64,000 nt of DNA from Flavobacterium antarcticum DSM 19726 (GTDB taxonomy: Bacteria > Bacteroidota > Bacteroidia > Flavobacteriales > Flavobacteriaceae). Below are positions 1 to 9,388 of the stretch, one piece after another. The notes beneath the pieces were generated by a model. The model had not been told where the DNA came from. It was given only the letters and a program-made list of their open reading frames with translations, and made no database searches. The position numbers and the translations under genes were made by a program. How positions within the stretch are numbered: the stretch's first letter is position 1; each line of letters starts with the position of its first letter. Where the stretch lies: positions 62,001 to 126,000 of the forward strand of contig NZ_ATTM01000007.1 of assembly GCF_000419685.1 (NCBI RefSeq). Direction: 5' to 3'.

Positions 1-167
1 ACCATATTTTAGGACCACGCCAAAAAGAAATTTTAGCACGTTTTGCTTTAGCACTTGGATTTACGCCAGGAAACGTGGACTATATCGTTGACAAATCATT
101 GTCTTTATTGGTATTAAACGTCGACTTAGATACGTTTTTATTCGAAATGCAAAACATGAATAGATAA
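1..167 (+). CDS. C-terminal end of a TerB-like protein (partial)
   Basis: The window opens inside a reading frame (first full codon at position 3) that runs 54 residues to a TAA at 165-167. The visible part reads as two amphipathic helices with a short ALGF-TPG turn between them and ends in Asn-Met-Asn-Arg. This pattern (helix, LGF turn, acidic-hydrophobic helix ending in Asp-Leu-Asp-x-Phe) resembles the C-terminal half of the tellurite-resistance TerB-like helical domain, but only a fragment is visible, so the family is a weak inference. A terminator hairpin lies 20 bases downstream and is shared with the convergent fbp gene. Confidence 0.5.
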   Translation, partial: HILGPRQKEILARFALALGFTPGNVDYIVDKSLSLLVLNVDLDTFLFEMQNMNR

Positions 168-186
168 GAACATCTGTTTTAGATCA

Positions 187-227
187 TAAAAAAACCCATT
201 TAAAATTAAATTTAAATGGGTTTTTTG
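187..227. terminator. Bidirectional Rho-independent terminator
   Basis: The hairpin has arms AAAAACCCATTTAAA and TTTAAATGGGTTTTT around a short A/T loop, with A and T runs on both sides. It lies between two convergent genes, so it can end transcription from both directions. Confidence 0.85.
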
Positions 228-271
228 CATCTATTTTCTATGCTCTTTGTACTCTACTTTTTACGCTTTCT

Positions 272-1291
272 CTAATATTTGCTCAACGTCGCTTTGTGCA
301 TAAATTCTTCCGCTTTTTCTACCATATTATAGCTTCCGCAGAAAAACGGCACACGTTGATGTAATTCTGTTGGCACAATTTCCATAATTCTATTTAAACC
401 ATCTGATGCTTTCCCTCCGGCTTGTTCCGCAATAAAAGCCATTGGATTACATTCATAAAGCAATCTTAACTTTCCTTTTGGTGCTTTTGAACTTGTTGGA
501 TAAATATAAATTCCACCTTTAATCATATTTCTGTGAATATCGGAAACTAAACTTCCAATGTAACGCGAAGTATAAGGTCGGTCTTCTTCTTCCGTCTGGC
601 AATATTTGATGTAATCTTTTACTCCTTGTGGAAAATGCGTGTAATTTCCTTCATTTACACTGTAAATATTTCCATCTCTTTTGAATGTCATGTTTGGATG
701 TGAAAGGTAAAAAGTTCCAATCGCAGGATTCAAAGTAAAACCATTAACGCCATGACCCGTTGTATAAACAATCATCGTAGACGTTCCGTAAATTACGTAA
801 CCAGCGGCAACTTGATTGATTCCAGGTTGTAAGAAATCTTCAAGCGTAACCGGCGACCCAATTGGCGTTACCCTTCTATAAACCGAAAAAATAGTTCCTA
901 CAGAAACATTCACATCAATATTTGAAGACCCATCTAACGGATCCATCAAAACCACATATTTGTTATTATGACTGTTGTCGCTTCCTTGAACGGTGATAAA
1001 ATCATCGTTTTCTTCAGAAGCAATTCCGCATACAATTTCTCTGTTGATTAAATTTTGAATAAAAACCTCATTGGCGTATACATCCAGTTTTTGCTGGTCT
1101 TCACCTTGAATATTTTGTTCACCAGCGGCTCCAATAATGTCTACAAGTCCGGCTTTATTTACTTTATAATTTACGACTTTTGCCGCTAATCGAATCGAGT
1201 TGATGATTCGAGATAATTCTCCAGAAGAGTATTTAAAATCAGTTTGTTTTTCAATAATAAATTCCCCTAAAGTCTGGTTGCGTTTTTCCAT
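272..1291 (-). CDS. fbp: Fructose-1,6-bisphosphatase, class I
   Basis: The 339-residue product hydrolyses fructose 1,6-bisphosphate to fructose 6-phosphate in gluconeogenesis, in the cytoplasm. The class I signature is clear: the metal-binding [10 protein letters not shown] block near residues 117-126, the upstream acidic EEND segment near 93-96, and the sugar-phosphate binding region with [11 protein letters not shown] and GGIYIYP around 243-266. The C-terminal [17 protein letters not shown] block is also typical. Length is normal for the family. The gene is transcribed alone toward the terminator at 187-227, and a near-match (7 of 8) to the -7 box lies on the minus strand at about 1317-1324. 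Confidence 0.97.
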   Translation of the reverse strand: MEKRNQTLGEFIIEKQTDFKYSSGELSRIINSIRLAAKVVNYKVNKAGLVDIIGAAGEQNIQGEDQQKLDVYANEVFIQNLINREIVCGIASEENDDFITVQGSDNSHNNKYVVLMDPLDGSSNIDVNVSVGTIFSVYRRVTPIGSPVTLEDFLQPGINQVAAGYVIYGTSTMIVYTTGHGVNGFTLNPAIGTFYLSHPNMTFKRDGNIYSVNEGNYTHFPQGVKDYIKYCQTEEEDRPYTSRYIGSLVSDIHRNMIKGGIYIYPTSSKAPKGKLRLLYECNPMAFIAEQAGGKASDGLNRIMEIVPTELHQRVPFFCGSYNMVEKAEEFMHKATLSKY

Positions 1292-1355
1292 GTCGAAATC
1301 GTTGTAGTTATATCTTGCAAATATCGTTTATTTTGTGAAAATTGAAGACTTTTTA

Positions 1356-1384
1356 TTGGATAGTTTATCCGATTCGTATATTTG
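1356..1384 (+). promoter_or_regulatory. Bacteroidota-type promoter of the GNAT gene
   Basis: TATATTTG at 1377-1384 is an exact TAnnTTTG -7 box, with a TTG (-33 like) at 1356-1358, 18 bases upstream. The ATG at 1400 follows 15 bases later, giving a very short leader. Confidence 0.65.
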
Positions 1385-1399
1385 TGAAAACTTTAAAAA

Positions 1400-1873
1400 A
1401 TGAACATCAGAAAAGGAAGAATTGAAGATATGCCTCGCGTTTTAGAATTAATTCAGGAATTAGCCGTTTTTGAAAAACAACCTGATGCCGTTCAAGTTAC
1501 GGTTTCGGATTTAGAACGTGATGGATTTGGTTTACATCCTTTGTTCCAAATTTTAGTAGCAGAAGTAGACGGCGAAATCCCAGGAATTGCTTTATTTTAC
1601 AATCGGTTTTCAACGTGGAAAGGGAAAACGATTCACTTGGAAGATTTGATCGTTTCTGAACAATCTCGAGGTTCTGGAATCGGAATGCAATTGTACCAAG
1701 CCGTGATGGAAGAAGCCAAAAAGCAAAATGTCCGTCGTGTAGAATGGAACGTTTTAGACTGGAACACGCCCGCCATTTCTTTTTACGAAAAAACTGGCGC
1801 TGTTGTCTTTAAAGATTGGCTTGTCGCACAAATGGACGAAAAAGGATTGAGTGCATTTTTAGAAAGAAAATAA
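1400..1873 (+). CDS. GNAT family N-acetyltransferase
   Basis: This 157-residue protein fits a single GNAT domain that transfers acetyl from acetyl-CoA to an amine. The acetyl-CoA binding motif A (QSRGSGIG, residues 88-95) follows the strand IHLEDLIV, and the C-terminal WNTPAISFYEKTGA segment (about 121-134) is the usual motif B. The overall pattern (short N-terminal helix with FEKQPDAVQVT, then ALFYNRFSTW) matches the diamine (spermidine/spermine) acetyltransferase branch, but the substrate cannot be read from the sequence. It has its own promoter and is divergent from fbp. Confidence 0.9.
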   Translation: MNIRKGRIEDMPRVLELIQELAVFEKQPDAVQVTVSDLERDGFGLHPLFQILVAEVDGEIPGIALFYNRFSTWKGKTIHLEDLIVSEQSRGSGIGMQLYQAVMEEAKKQNVRRVEWNVLDWNTPAISFYEKTGAVVFKDWLVAQMDEKGLSAFLERK

Positions 1874-1961
1874 TTTAGAGGATTTTACACAGATTTTACC
1901 AATTATCGCAGATTTTCAATAAATTATTTGTTTTAATTCAGGTCAAAAAACAGTACTAATA

Positions 1962-3224
1962 ATGAGGGTATTTAAGTTTGGTGGTGCTTCAATAAAAGAT
2001 GCAAATGGCGTTCGAAATGTATACGACGTATTACAGAAAGTAGGTTACGACGACGTTTTGATCATCGTTTCCGCTATGGGAAAAACGACGAACGCGATTG
2101 AAGTTGTCATAAAAGATTACTTTGATCAAGCAAAATCGCTTCAAGCTTCCGTTCAAGAAGTCAAAAAATACCATTATGAAATCATTATGGATTTATTTGA
2201 CACAGAAAACCATCCCGTTTTCAAACAGGTCAACCATTTATTTGGAGAATTAGATCATTTTTTGAATCACAATAAATCGCCCAATTATAGTTTTGTCTAC
2301 GACCAAATGGTAAGTTATGGCGAATTGCTTTCGAGCACTATTTTGAGTCATTATTTCACAAGTCAAAACATTCAAAACAATTGGATTGACGTCCGAAATT
2401 TCATTAAAACCGACAGCAATTACCGTGATGCTAGTGTAAATTGGGAAGTAACTCAAAAAAACATCTCAAATGGCATTCAGAAAAAGGTGTTGAATATCAC
2501 ACAAGGATTTATTGGATCGGACGAAAATAATTTTACCACCACTTTAGGACGAGAAGGTTCAGATTATTCGGCAGCGATTTTTGCCTATTGTTTGAATGCA
2601 GAAAGCGTGACGATTTGGAAAGATGTTCCAGGAGTAATGAATGCCGATCCGAGGTATTTTGAAAATGCAACTTTACTGAATCATATTTCATACAGAGAAG
2701 CAATTGAGTTGGCTTTTTATGGCGCGACTGTTATTCACCCAAAAACTTTGCAACCTTTGCAAAGAAAGGAAATTCCACTTTTGGTAAAATCGTTTATCAA
2801 TCCTGTTTTACCTGGTACGACCGTTTCAAAAGGAGCCGATTTAGAACCGCTACTTCCCTGTTTTATTGTAAAAAGAGATCAATTATTATTATCTCTTTCG
2901 TCCATCGATTTTTCTTTTATCATGGAAGAAAACATCAGCGAGATTTTTAAATTACTGCATGAATTTAAAATGAAAGTCAGTTTGATTCAAAATTCGGCCA
3001 TCAGTTTTTCAGTTTGTATTGAAGATAAATACGGGAATTTTGATGCTTTGAAAGCAATTTTGTCTAAGAAATTTAAAGTTTCTTACAATGAGAATGTATC
3101 GTTATATACGATTCGGCATTTTGATGAAAAAGCAAAAACTGAAATTGAAAAAAACAAATCGGTTTTGTTGAAACAAATAAGTAGGGAAACACTTCAATTG
3201 GTTACGAAAGAAATGAATTCATAA
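1962..3224 (+). CDS. lysC: Aspartate kinase (monofunctional)
   Basis: The 420-residue product phosphorylates aspartate, the first step to lysine, threonine and methionine. The kinase signature KFGGAS is at residues 5-10, and the nucleotide/aspartate-binding TLGREGSDYSAA block is near 193-204, followed by WKDVPGVMNADPR. The remaining 130 or so residues form a reduced ACT region; it diverges from the two tidy ACT domains of feedback-inhibited enzymes, so allosteric control may differ. The next pathway gene, asd, is 50 kb away in this window, so the two are not in one operon. The intergenic DNA before it contains partial copies of the ACACAGATT repeat seen elsewhere in the window. Confidence 0.93.
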   Translation: MRVFKFGGASIKDANGVRNVYDVLQKVGYDDVLIIVSAMGKTTNAIEVVIKDYFDQAKSLQASVQEVKKYHYEIIMDLFDTENHPVFKQVNHLFGELDHFLNHNKSPNYSFVYDQMVSYGELLSSTILSHYFTSQNIQNNWIDVRNFIKTDSNYRDASVNWEVTQKNISNGIQKKVLNITQGFIGSDENNFTTTLGREGSDYSAAIFAYCLNAESVTIWKDVPGVMNADPRYFENATLLNHISYREAIELAFYGATVIHPKTLQPLQRKEIPLLVKSFINPVLPGTTVSKGADLEPLLPCFIVKRDQLLLSLSSIDFSFIMEENISEIFKLLHEFKMKVSLIQNSAISFSVCIEDKYGNFDALKAILSKKFKVSYNENVSLYTIRHFDEKAKTEIEKNKSVLLKQISRETLQLVTKEMNS

Positions 3225-3265
3225 ATGCAACTTTCGTCCAATGCGGTAATCTAATCAAAACACAC

Positions 3266-3273
3266 TACTTTTG
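3266..3273 (+). promoter_or_regulatory. -7 promoter box of the large exported protein gene
   Basis: TACTTTTG is an exact TAnnTTTG match 22 bases before the ATG at 3296. I could not place a convincing -33 element. Confidence 0.5.
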
Positions 3274-3295
3274 AAGTCTTGGCGTTATACATTCT

Positions 3296-6200
3296 ATGAT
3301 CAAAAAAGTTTTTATTTGTTTGCTACTGATTTGTTTTTCAGGACTTCGTGCCCAAGAAATTCAGTCGCTGTATAAAACAAAGAAAACAACCGTTTCGCGC
3401 GACACCATTTATATCGATTCTGTCAGCATAAACCCTACTTTTTTTAAAATTTTGGACAGAAACAAGCAAGTTATTGATACCAGTTTCTACAAAATTAATT
3501 TTCAAAAATCCACATTAGTTTTCAATTCAAATTACATTTCAACAGATACTTTGACGATTCGTTATTTTGAATTGCCTAAATTTTTAACCCAAGAATACAG
3601 TATTTACGATAAAAAGCGAGTCGTTTCTAATGAAAATGGATCACTTTTTAAAGTGGATCAGGAAGACAAAAATAAGTTTGTTCCTTTTGACGGTTTGTCC
3701 ACTTCTGGAAGTATCACACGTGGAATAACCGTTGGAAATAATCAAAACGCGGTTGTCAATTCAAGTTTAGATTTGCAAATTACAGGAAAGATTTCCGACA
3801 AAGTCAGTCTTCGGGCTTCCATTCAAGACACTAATATTCCGTTGCAAGAAGGAGGTTATTCGCAAAAATTAGATGAATTTGACCAAATATTTATTGAGCT
3901 TTTCGCCAAAAACTGGAGTGTTCGAGCTGGCGATTTATTCCTAGAAAACCGAACCTCTAAATTTTTAAATTTCAATAAGAAAGTTCAGGGAATTTCGACA
4001 AATTTTCAATTTGGAACTGAAGACTCTAAAACCAATATTTTTGCCGCAGCTGCTTTGGTTCGTGGTCAATATACCAAAAGTGTTTTTGTGGGTCAAGAAG
4101 GAAATCAAGGTCCTTACAAACTTCGAGGACCGAATAACGAATTGTATGTTTTAGTGATTTCAGGTTCTGAAAATGTTTACGTGAACGGTGTTTTGCTCAA
4201 ACGAGGCGAAAGCAATGATTATACCATCGATTACAATGCGGGAGAAGTGACTTTTACTTCGCTTTTTCCGATTACTTCTGAAATGAGAATTAACATTGAA
4301 TACCAATATTCAGATCGAAATTACACCCGATTCGTTACGTATGCAGGTGCAAACCATGAAACGGAGAAATGGAGTATTGGCGGTTATTTGTATTCTGAAA
4401 ATGATGTGAAAAACCAACCGTTACAACAAAACCTTTCGGCGGAACAAGCACAAATTTTAGTCGGTGCTGGTGACAATCCGGATTTGATGACTGCTCCTTC
4501 GGCTTACATAGATTCCTATTCTGAAAATAAAATTTTGTATAAAAAATCAATTTTAAATGGCGTTGAAATTTTTGTGTTTTCAAACAACAAGGAAGACGAG
4601 TTGTACAATGTCAAATTCAGTTTGCTACCCGAAAATGAAGGAAATTACATTTTAACGAATGCTTCTGCTGTTGGAAAAATTTACGAATATGTCGCACCCA
4701 TAAATGGAATTAAGCAAGGAAATTACGAACCGATTATTCGTTTAGTTTCGCCAACAAAAATTCAAATTGCAACTGTGATGGGAAAATTTAATCCTTCTGA
4801 AAAAACGAATGTCGACTTTGAAATAGGTTTAAGCAATAATGATTTAAATTTATTTTCTGGAAAAGATGATGGCGACAATCAAGGACTTGCAGGAAAAATC
4901 AACTTCAAACAACGCTTATTTTCAAAAAAGTGGAATGTAGATTTCTTCTCGAATTATCAATTTATACAGAAAGAATTTAGAACGATTGAACGCCTTTTTA
5001 CAATTGAATTTGACCGAGATTGGAACTTAACGAATCCGATTGGGAATCAAAGTTTGCTGATTTCTGGACTTACTTTTCAATTGCCTGAAAAAGGAATTTT
5101 CACGTACCAATTTGAAAATCTAAATTTCAGCGAATCATTTTCTGGAAACCGACATGTTGTGGATGCTTTTTTCAATCTTAAAAATTGGAGCATTCAAAAC
5201 AATGGAAGCTATCTCAAAAGTGATGGAACACTTTCTTCCTCTGAATTTTTAAGAAACAGCACCAAGGTAAAATACAATTGGGACAAAAACTGGATTGGAA
5301 GCTCGCTTCGGATCGAAAACAATCAGGAAAAATTAAAATCAACGAATTTACTTTCGGCTTTAAGCCAAAGATTTACAGAATATGGAGCATTTATAGGTCG
5401 AGGCGATTCGACGAAAGTCTATGCTGAAATTGGATACCGAAACCGCGTGAACGATAGTCTGCAAAATGGTCTTTTACAAAAGGTAAATACGTCTCATTCC
5501 TATTATTTAAAATCCAAATTAATTCAGAACGAAAAAACAGATTTAGCTGTTTACGTCAATTATAGAACTTTGTTTTTTGAAGATAAATCTAGAGAAACAG
5601 AACCTTCTCTAAATTCACGTGTTCTGTATAATACCCGTTTCTTTGATCAACTTATCCAACTTTCCACAGCTTATGAAAACACGTCGGGAACGATCGCGCA
5701 ACAAGAATTTACGTATCTCGAAGTTGAACCGGGACAAGGTGTTTATACTTGGAACGACTATAATCAGAATGGAATTCAGGAATTAGAAGAGTTTGAAGTA
5801 GCTCCTTTTCCGGACCAAGCGAAATATCTTCGGGTATTTTTACCGAATCAAGTTTTCGCTCGAACGCATCAAAACAAATTTTCGCAATCCGTGACTTTAA
5901 ATCCGATCCAGTGGCAAAATGAATCCGGTTTTAAAAAATTATTATCTTATTTCTATAATCAAACTTCGTACTTAACGGAACGAAAAATTGCACGAAACGG
6001 AAGTAATTTTGACTTAAATCCATTTTCCAATAGTGACCAAGATCTATTGGGACTGAATACTAATTTTAGAAACAGTTTGTTTTACAATCGCGGAAAGCAA
6101 AAGCATTCCTTTACTTATACTTATTTAAACAGTCGAACAAAAAACCTATTATCTGTTGGTTCTCAAGAGAATAAAAACAATTCACATCAGTTGCAGTATT

Positions 6201-6697
6201 TACATTTATATGCTAAAAGTTGGCTTTTAAGTGTATCAGGAAAAACCATATCTACTTCTTTAGAATCTGAAAATTATGCTTCGAAGAATTATAAAATTGA
6301 TGGGTTCCAAATTGCTCCTAAATTGACCTATTTATTTTCTAAAAGCACGAGTTGGGATATTTTCTATGAATACCAAAAGAAAGACAATACCATTGGAACA
6401 GCCGCGTTTCTGCAACAAAACCGTTTTGGAAGTTCATTTACTTATTCTGGAAAAAAGCAATTTACGATGAATGGTGAAGTTTCTTTATTTCAAAATAAAT
6501 TTAAAGGCAGTGAATTATCCCCAGTTGCTTATCAAATGCTAGAAGGTTTGCAAGTGGGAGAGAATTTGACGTGGCGATTGCTCGTTCAAAAGAATTTGAC
6601 GCAGTTTCTAGACATAAATTTGAATTATCAAGGAAGAAAGAGCGAAACAAGTAAGGTGATTCATACTGGAAGTGTTCAATTGAGAGCTTATTTTTGA
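3296..6697 (+). CDS. Very large exported protein, probable outer-membrane beta-barrel, function unknown
   Basis: This 1133-residue protein starts with a clear signal peptide (hydrophobic run followed by Leu-Arg-Ala-Gln at about residue 19). The rest is rich in alternating aromatic and polar residues, with many repeated short strands, and ends in Leu-Arg-Ala-Tyr-Phe; a terminal aromatic is typical of outer-membrane barrels. A conserved-looking block around residues 135-225 (SGSITRGITVGNNQ, then QDTNIPLQEGGYSQKLDEFDQ, then VRAGDLFLEN) may be the plug or periplasmic part. Near residue 820 there is an EF-hand-like Asp/Asn segment (WNDYNQNGIQELEEFE) that may bind calcium. I do not recognise a named family. 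It follows lysC and is transcribed from its own promoter. Confidence 0.8.
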   Translation: MIKKVFICLLLICFSGLRAQEIQSLYKTKKTTVSRDTIYIDSVSINPTFFKILDRNKQVIDTSFYKINFQKSTLVFNSNYISTDTLTIRYFELPKFLTQEYSIYDKKRVVSNENGSLFKVDQEDKNKFVPFDGLSTSGSITRGITVGNNQNAVVNSSLDLQITGKISDKVSLRASIQDTNIPLQEGGYSQKLDEFDQIFIELFAKNWSVRAGDLFLENRTSKFLNFNKKVQGISTNFQFGTEDSKTNIFAAAALVRGQYTKSVFVGQEGNQGPYKLRGPNNELYVLVISGSENVYVNGVLLKRGESNDYTIDYNAGEVTFTSLFPITSEMRINIEYQYSDRNYTRFVTYAGANHETEKWSIGGYLYSENDVKNQPLQQNLSAEQAQILVGAGDNPDLMTAPSAYIDSYSENKILYKKSILNGVEIFVFSNNKEDELYNVKFSLLPENEGNYILTNASAVGKIYEYVAPINGIKQGNYEPIIRLVSPTKIQIATVMGKFNPSEKTNVDFEIGLSNNDLNLFSGKDDGDNQGLAGKINFKQRLFSKKWNVDFFSNYQFIQKEFRTIERLFTIEFDRDWNLTNPIGNQSLLISGLTFQLPEKGIFTYQFENLNFSESFSGNRHVVDAFFNLKNWSIQNNGSYLKSDGTLSSSEFLRNSTKVKYNWDKNWIGSSLRIENNQEKLKSTNLLSALSQRFTEYGAFIGRGDSTKVYAEIGYRNRVNDSLQNGLLQKVNTSHSYYLKSKLIQNEKTDLAVYVNYRTLFFEDKSRETEPSLNSRVLYNTRFFDQLIQLSTAYENTSGTIAQQEFTYLEVEPGQGVYTWNDYNQNGIQELEEFEVAPFPDQAKYLRVFLPNQVFARTHQNKFSQSVTLNPIQWQNESGFKKLLSYFYNQTSYLTERKIARNGSNFDLNPFSNSDQDLLGLNTNFRNSLFYNRGKQKHSFTYTYLNSRTKNLLSVGSQENKNNSHQLQYLHLYAKSWLLSVSGKTISTSLESENYASKNYKIDGFQIAPKLTYLFSKSTSWDIFYEYQKKDNTIGTAAFLQQNRFGSSFTYSGKKQFTMNGEVSLFQNKFKGSELSPVAYQMLEGLQVGENLTWRLLVQKNLTQFLDINLNYQGRKSETSKVIHTGSVQLRAYF

Positions 6698-6812
6698 TGT
6701 GTTGTCCGATGAAGTGAACTTAAAGTCCGTTGAAGTACCTTAACTGTTACAAAATCAACAATAAAGAGATATAATTTTTTTCTGATGAAAATTTTATATA
6801 TTTTTACCAACT

Positions 6813-7055
6813 ATGAAATTGAATTTTAAACGACTTATTTTTTTAATAGCGATTGCTACTTTTAATTTAAACGCTGCATTCGCCGTTGACTCAACTATAA
6901 ATCCTCCGCCACCTAATGGACCAGGTGCTCCTGGTGGTGGCCCAGATACTCCACCTGGCTTGCCATTGGACTCAAATGTTCTTATATTCTTAAGCTTAGC
7001 AATCATTCTAGGATTCTATCTTATTTCAAAACGAAAAAAAACCATTAAGACATAA
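6813..7055 (+). CDS. Small Pro/Gly-rich membrane protein with signal peptide
   Basis: The 80-residue product has three parts: a signal peptide (residues 1-25, ending Ala-Phe-Ala), a linker of about 25 residues made almost only of Pro, Gly, Asp and Asn, and a C-terminal hydrophobic helix (about 54-70) capped by a basic tail Lys-Arg-Lys-Lys-Thr-Ile-Lys. Small proteins with this layout are common in Flavobacteria and have no assigned role that I know. The basic tail and helix predict an inner-membrane anchor with the Pro/Gly part in the periplasm; the layout is also reminiscent of rhombo- or exosortase-type sorting tails. A terminator directly follows. Confidence 0.75.
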   Translation: MKLNFKRLIFLIAIATFNLNAAFAVDSTINPPPPNGPGAPGGGPDTPPGLPLDSNVLIFLSLAIILGFYLISKRKKTIKT

Positions 7056-7087
7056 AAAAAGACTTACCCAAATGGATAAGTCTTTTT
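7054..7087. terminator. Bidirectional terminator
   Basis: The arms AAAAAAAGACTTA and TAAGTCTTTTT enclose a short loop, with A and T tracts on either side. It separates the small membrane protein gene from the convergent aldehyde dehydrogenase gene. Confidence 0.85.
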
Positions 7088-7109
7088 AATTTTATAGAAA
7101 TTTCAAATT

Positions 7110-8663
7110 TTACAAGTCAAATTTTATTCCTTGTGCCAAAGGCAATTCATCTGAGTAGTTAACTGTATTTGTTTGTCTTCTCATATATACTTTCCAAGCA
7201 TCAGAGCCAGATTCACGTCCACCACCTGTTTCTTTTTCACCACCAAAAGCACCACCAATTTCAGCACCAGAAGTTCCGATATTTACGTTAGCGATTCCAC
7301 AATCTGAACCTGAGAAAGACAAGAATTTTTCTGCTTCTTTCAAGTTATTGGTCATAATTGCAGAGGATAAACCTTGTGCAACGCCATTTTGCAAATCAAT
7401 TGCGTTCTCCACTTCACCACTGTATTTCATTAAATATAAAATAGGTGCAAAAGTTTCGTGTTGCACAATTGCGAAATGATTTTCAGCTTCAATAATTGCT
7501 GGTTTTACGTAACAACCACTTTCGAAACCTTCGCCAGAAAGTACGCCACCTTGCACTAACATTTTTCCGCCTTCCGCTTTTGCTTTTTCAATAGCAGCTA
7601 AATAAGTGTTTACAGAATCTTTGTCAATTAATGGTCCAATGTGATTTTTCTGATCTAAAGGATTTCCAATAGTCAATTGTCCGTAAGCGCCAACGATTGC
7701 ATCTCTCACTTTATCGTAAACGGATTCGTGAATGATCAAACGTCTTGTAGAAGTACATCTTTGTCCAGCCGTTCCAACAGCACCAAAAACAGCACCTGGA
7801 ACAACTACTTTTAAATCTGCAGTTGGCGTAATGATAATTGCGTTGTTTCCACCTAACTCTAATAATGATTTTCCGAAACGCTCTGCTACTGTAACTCCTA
7901 CAATTCTACCCATTCTAGTAGAACCTGTAGCAGAAATTAAAGGAATTCGAGTGTCTTTAGTCATCATTTCTCCTACTTTATAATCACCGTTGATGATTGA
8001 AGAAATTCCTTCTGGTAAGTTATTTTCTTTTAAGATTCCCGCAATAATATTTTGACAAGCTACTGAACACAACGGTGCTTTTTCTGAAGCTTTCCAAACA
8101 CAAACATCACCGCAAATCCATGCTAGTGTAGTATTCCAAGCCCAAACTGCCACTGGAAAGTTGAATGCAGAGATAATTCCTACCACTCCAAGCGAATGCC
8201 ATTGTTCACGCATTACGTGACCTGGACGTTCTGATGGAATTGTTTGCCCGTTCAATTGACGAGATAATCCCACTGCGAAATCACAGATGTCAATCATTTC
8301 CTGTACTTCTCCGTAACCTTCTTGCAAAGATTTACCCATTTCATAAGAAACTAATTTTCCTAATGGTTCCTTTAATTCTCTTAATTTGTTTCCAAACTGA
8401 CGTACAATTTCCCCTCTTTGTGGAGCTGGCATTGTTCTAAATGTTTTGAACGCTGATGTTGCCGCTTGCATTACTTTTTCGTAATCTGCAGCCGTAGTTG
8501 TTTTTACTTTTCCAATTAATTGACCGTCAACTGGAGAATAACTTTCAATCATTTCTCCGTTTGAAAACCATTCGTTTCCTGTTGATGTTCCTTGATTTTC
8601 AGCATTAATGCCTAATTTTTCTAAGGCTTCTTTCATGCCAAATTGATTTGCAATTGTTGTCAT
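7110..8663 (-). CDS. Aldehyde dehydrogenase, ALDH7-like (aminoadipate-semialdehyde dehydrogenase type)
   Basis: This 517-residue NAD(P)-dependent aldehyde dehydrogenase carries the catalytic Glu in ELGGNNA and the catalytic Cys in GTAGQRCTSTRR. The sequence around the Cys, plus the substrate-side EIGGAFGGEKETGGGRESGSD near the C-terminus, fits the ALDH7 group (alpha-aminoadipic semialdehyde / piperideine-6-carboxylate dehydrogenase, lysine catabolism) better than betaine or succinate-semialdehyde types. The cofactor-binding SATGSTRMGR block is present and length is normal. It ends at the shared terminator at 7054-7087 and is probably a single-gene unit. The exact substrate is an inference from family resemblance. 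Confidence 0.88.
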   Translation of the reverse strand: MTTIANQFGMKEALEKLGINAENQGTSTGNEWFSNGEMIESYSPVDGQLIGKVKTTTAADYEKVMQAATSAFKTFRTMPAPQRGEIVRQFGNKLRELKEPLGKLVSYEMGKSLQEGYGEVQEMIDICDFAVGLSRQLNGQTIPSERPGHVMREQWHSLGVVGIISAFNFPVAVWAWNTTLAWICGDVCVWKASEKAPLCSVACQNIIAGILKENNLPEGISSIINGDYKVGEMMTKDTRIPLISATGSTRMGRIVGVTVAERFGKSLLELGGNNAIIITPTADLKVVVPGAVFGAVGTAGQRCTSTRRLIIHESVYDKVRDAIVGAYGQLTIGNPLDQKNHIGPLIDKDSVNTYLAAIEKAKAEGGKMLVQGGVLSGEGFESGCYVKPAIIEAENHFAIVQHETFAPILYLMKYSGEVENAIDLQNGVAQGLSSAIMTNNLKEAEKFLSFSGSDCGIANVNIGTSGAEIGGAFGGEKETGGGRESGSDAWKVYMRRQTNTVNYSDELPLAQGIKFDL

Positions 8664-8798
8664 TTATAACGTATTTTCTGAAATTTGTACTATTTTATGC
8701 GAAGTTAGCGATTCTGATAGATATTCGCCAACATAAATATGTTTTTGGCAAAAGAGTTAACTGTAATTTATTTGATCTATTACAAAAGAAAAAGAAAG

Positions 8799-9356
8799 CT
8801 AAGGATTTTGGAACTGAATGACTTTCAAATCTATAAAAGTATCTGCTAGCGCTTTAAATAGTTTTAATAACTCCTTTAATCTCTCAATGTCTCTAATTTC
8901 GCCATCATCGTAAAAAGAGAGCTCATAATGATTTATGGGCAAATCCGCTTCCCATATTCCCTTTTTGATCGAAACTAAAATATGCAATTTTTTCTCTTTT
9001 TCAATCAAGCTTCTAATTGTTGAATTTTGAAGTATAGTTATCGCTTTTTGCCCATCGTTACTTTTGACAACAAACTTTTTATCAAAATCAGCTGTACCAA
9101 TTTTAATATCTTGACTGCCAAAAAGTTTTTTTAATTTGTCGGCAAGATTGTTTTGAGTAATATCGAATGTGAAATTTTGAGTTGAATAATAAGGAAGTAC
9201 TATTCTCGTCATATTCTTACTAAACTTTCCTGACCATAATCGATAATTATCAAAAATGATCTTTACCCCTTTATAATCTACTTCTGTTTTTGCAGAATGC
9301 CATGTGAACGCTTTTACAAACGTACCTTCTACTTCTTTTGAAAAGTTTTCCCACAT
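8799..9356 (-). CDS. Hypothetical cytosolic protein
   Basis: The 185-residue product has no signal peptide or membrane helix. It alternates predicted strands and helices: a strand-rich first half, a central DFDKKFVVKSNDGQKAITIL block (about residues 91-110), and a C-terminal helix EIRDIERLKELLKLFKALADTF. The central block resembles part of DUF3137-type proteins, in which a similar phrase recurs, but I would not assign it. It lies directly downstream of 3-hydroxyanthranilate dioxygenase on the same strand (32 bases apart), so the two may be co-transcribed; no functional link is evident. Confidence 0.7.
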   Translation of the reverse strand: MWENFSKEVEGTFVKAFTWHSAKTEVDYKGVKIIFDNYRLWSGKFSKNMTRIVLPYYSTQNFTFDITQNNLADKLKKLFGSQDIKIGTADFDKKFVVKSNDGQKAITILQNSTIRSLIEKEKKLHILVSIKKGIWEADLPINHYELSFYDDGEIRDIERLKELLKLFKALADTFIDLKVIQFQNP

Positions 9357-9388
9357 ACGACCTTACAAATTACCATTCACAAAAAAAT

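Noticed and set aside
6794..7006. Minus-strand frame over the Pro/Gly linker gene
   Set aside because: The plus-strand frame has a signal peptide, membrane helix and a fitting terminator; the minus-strand frame is its Gly/Pro mirror.
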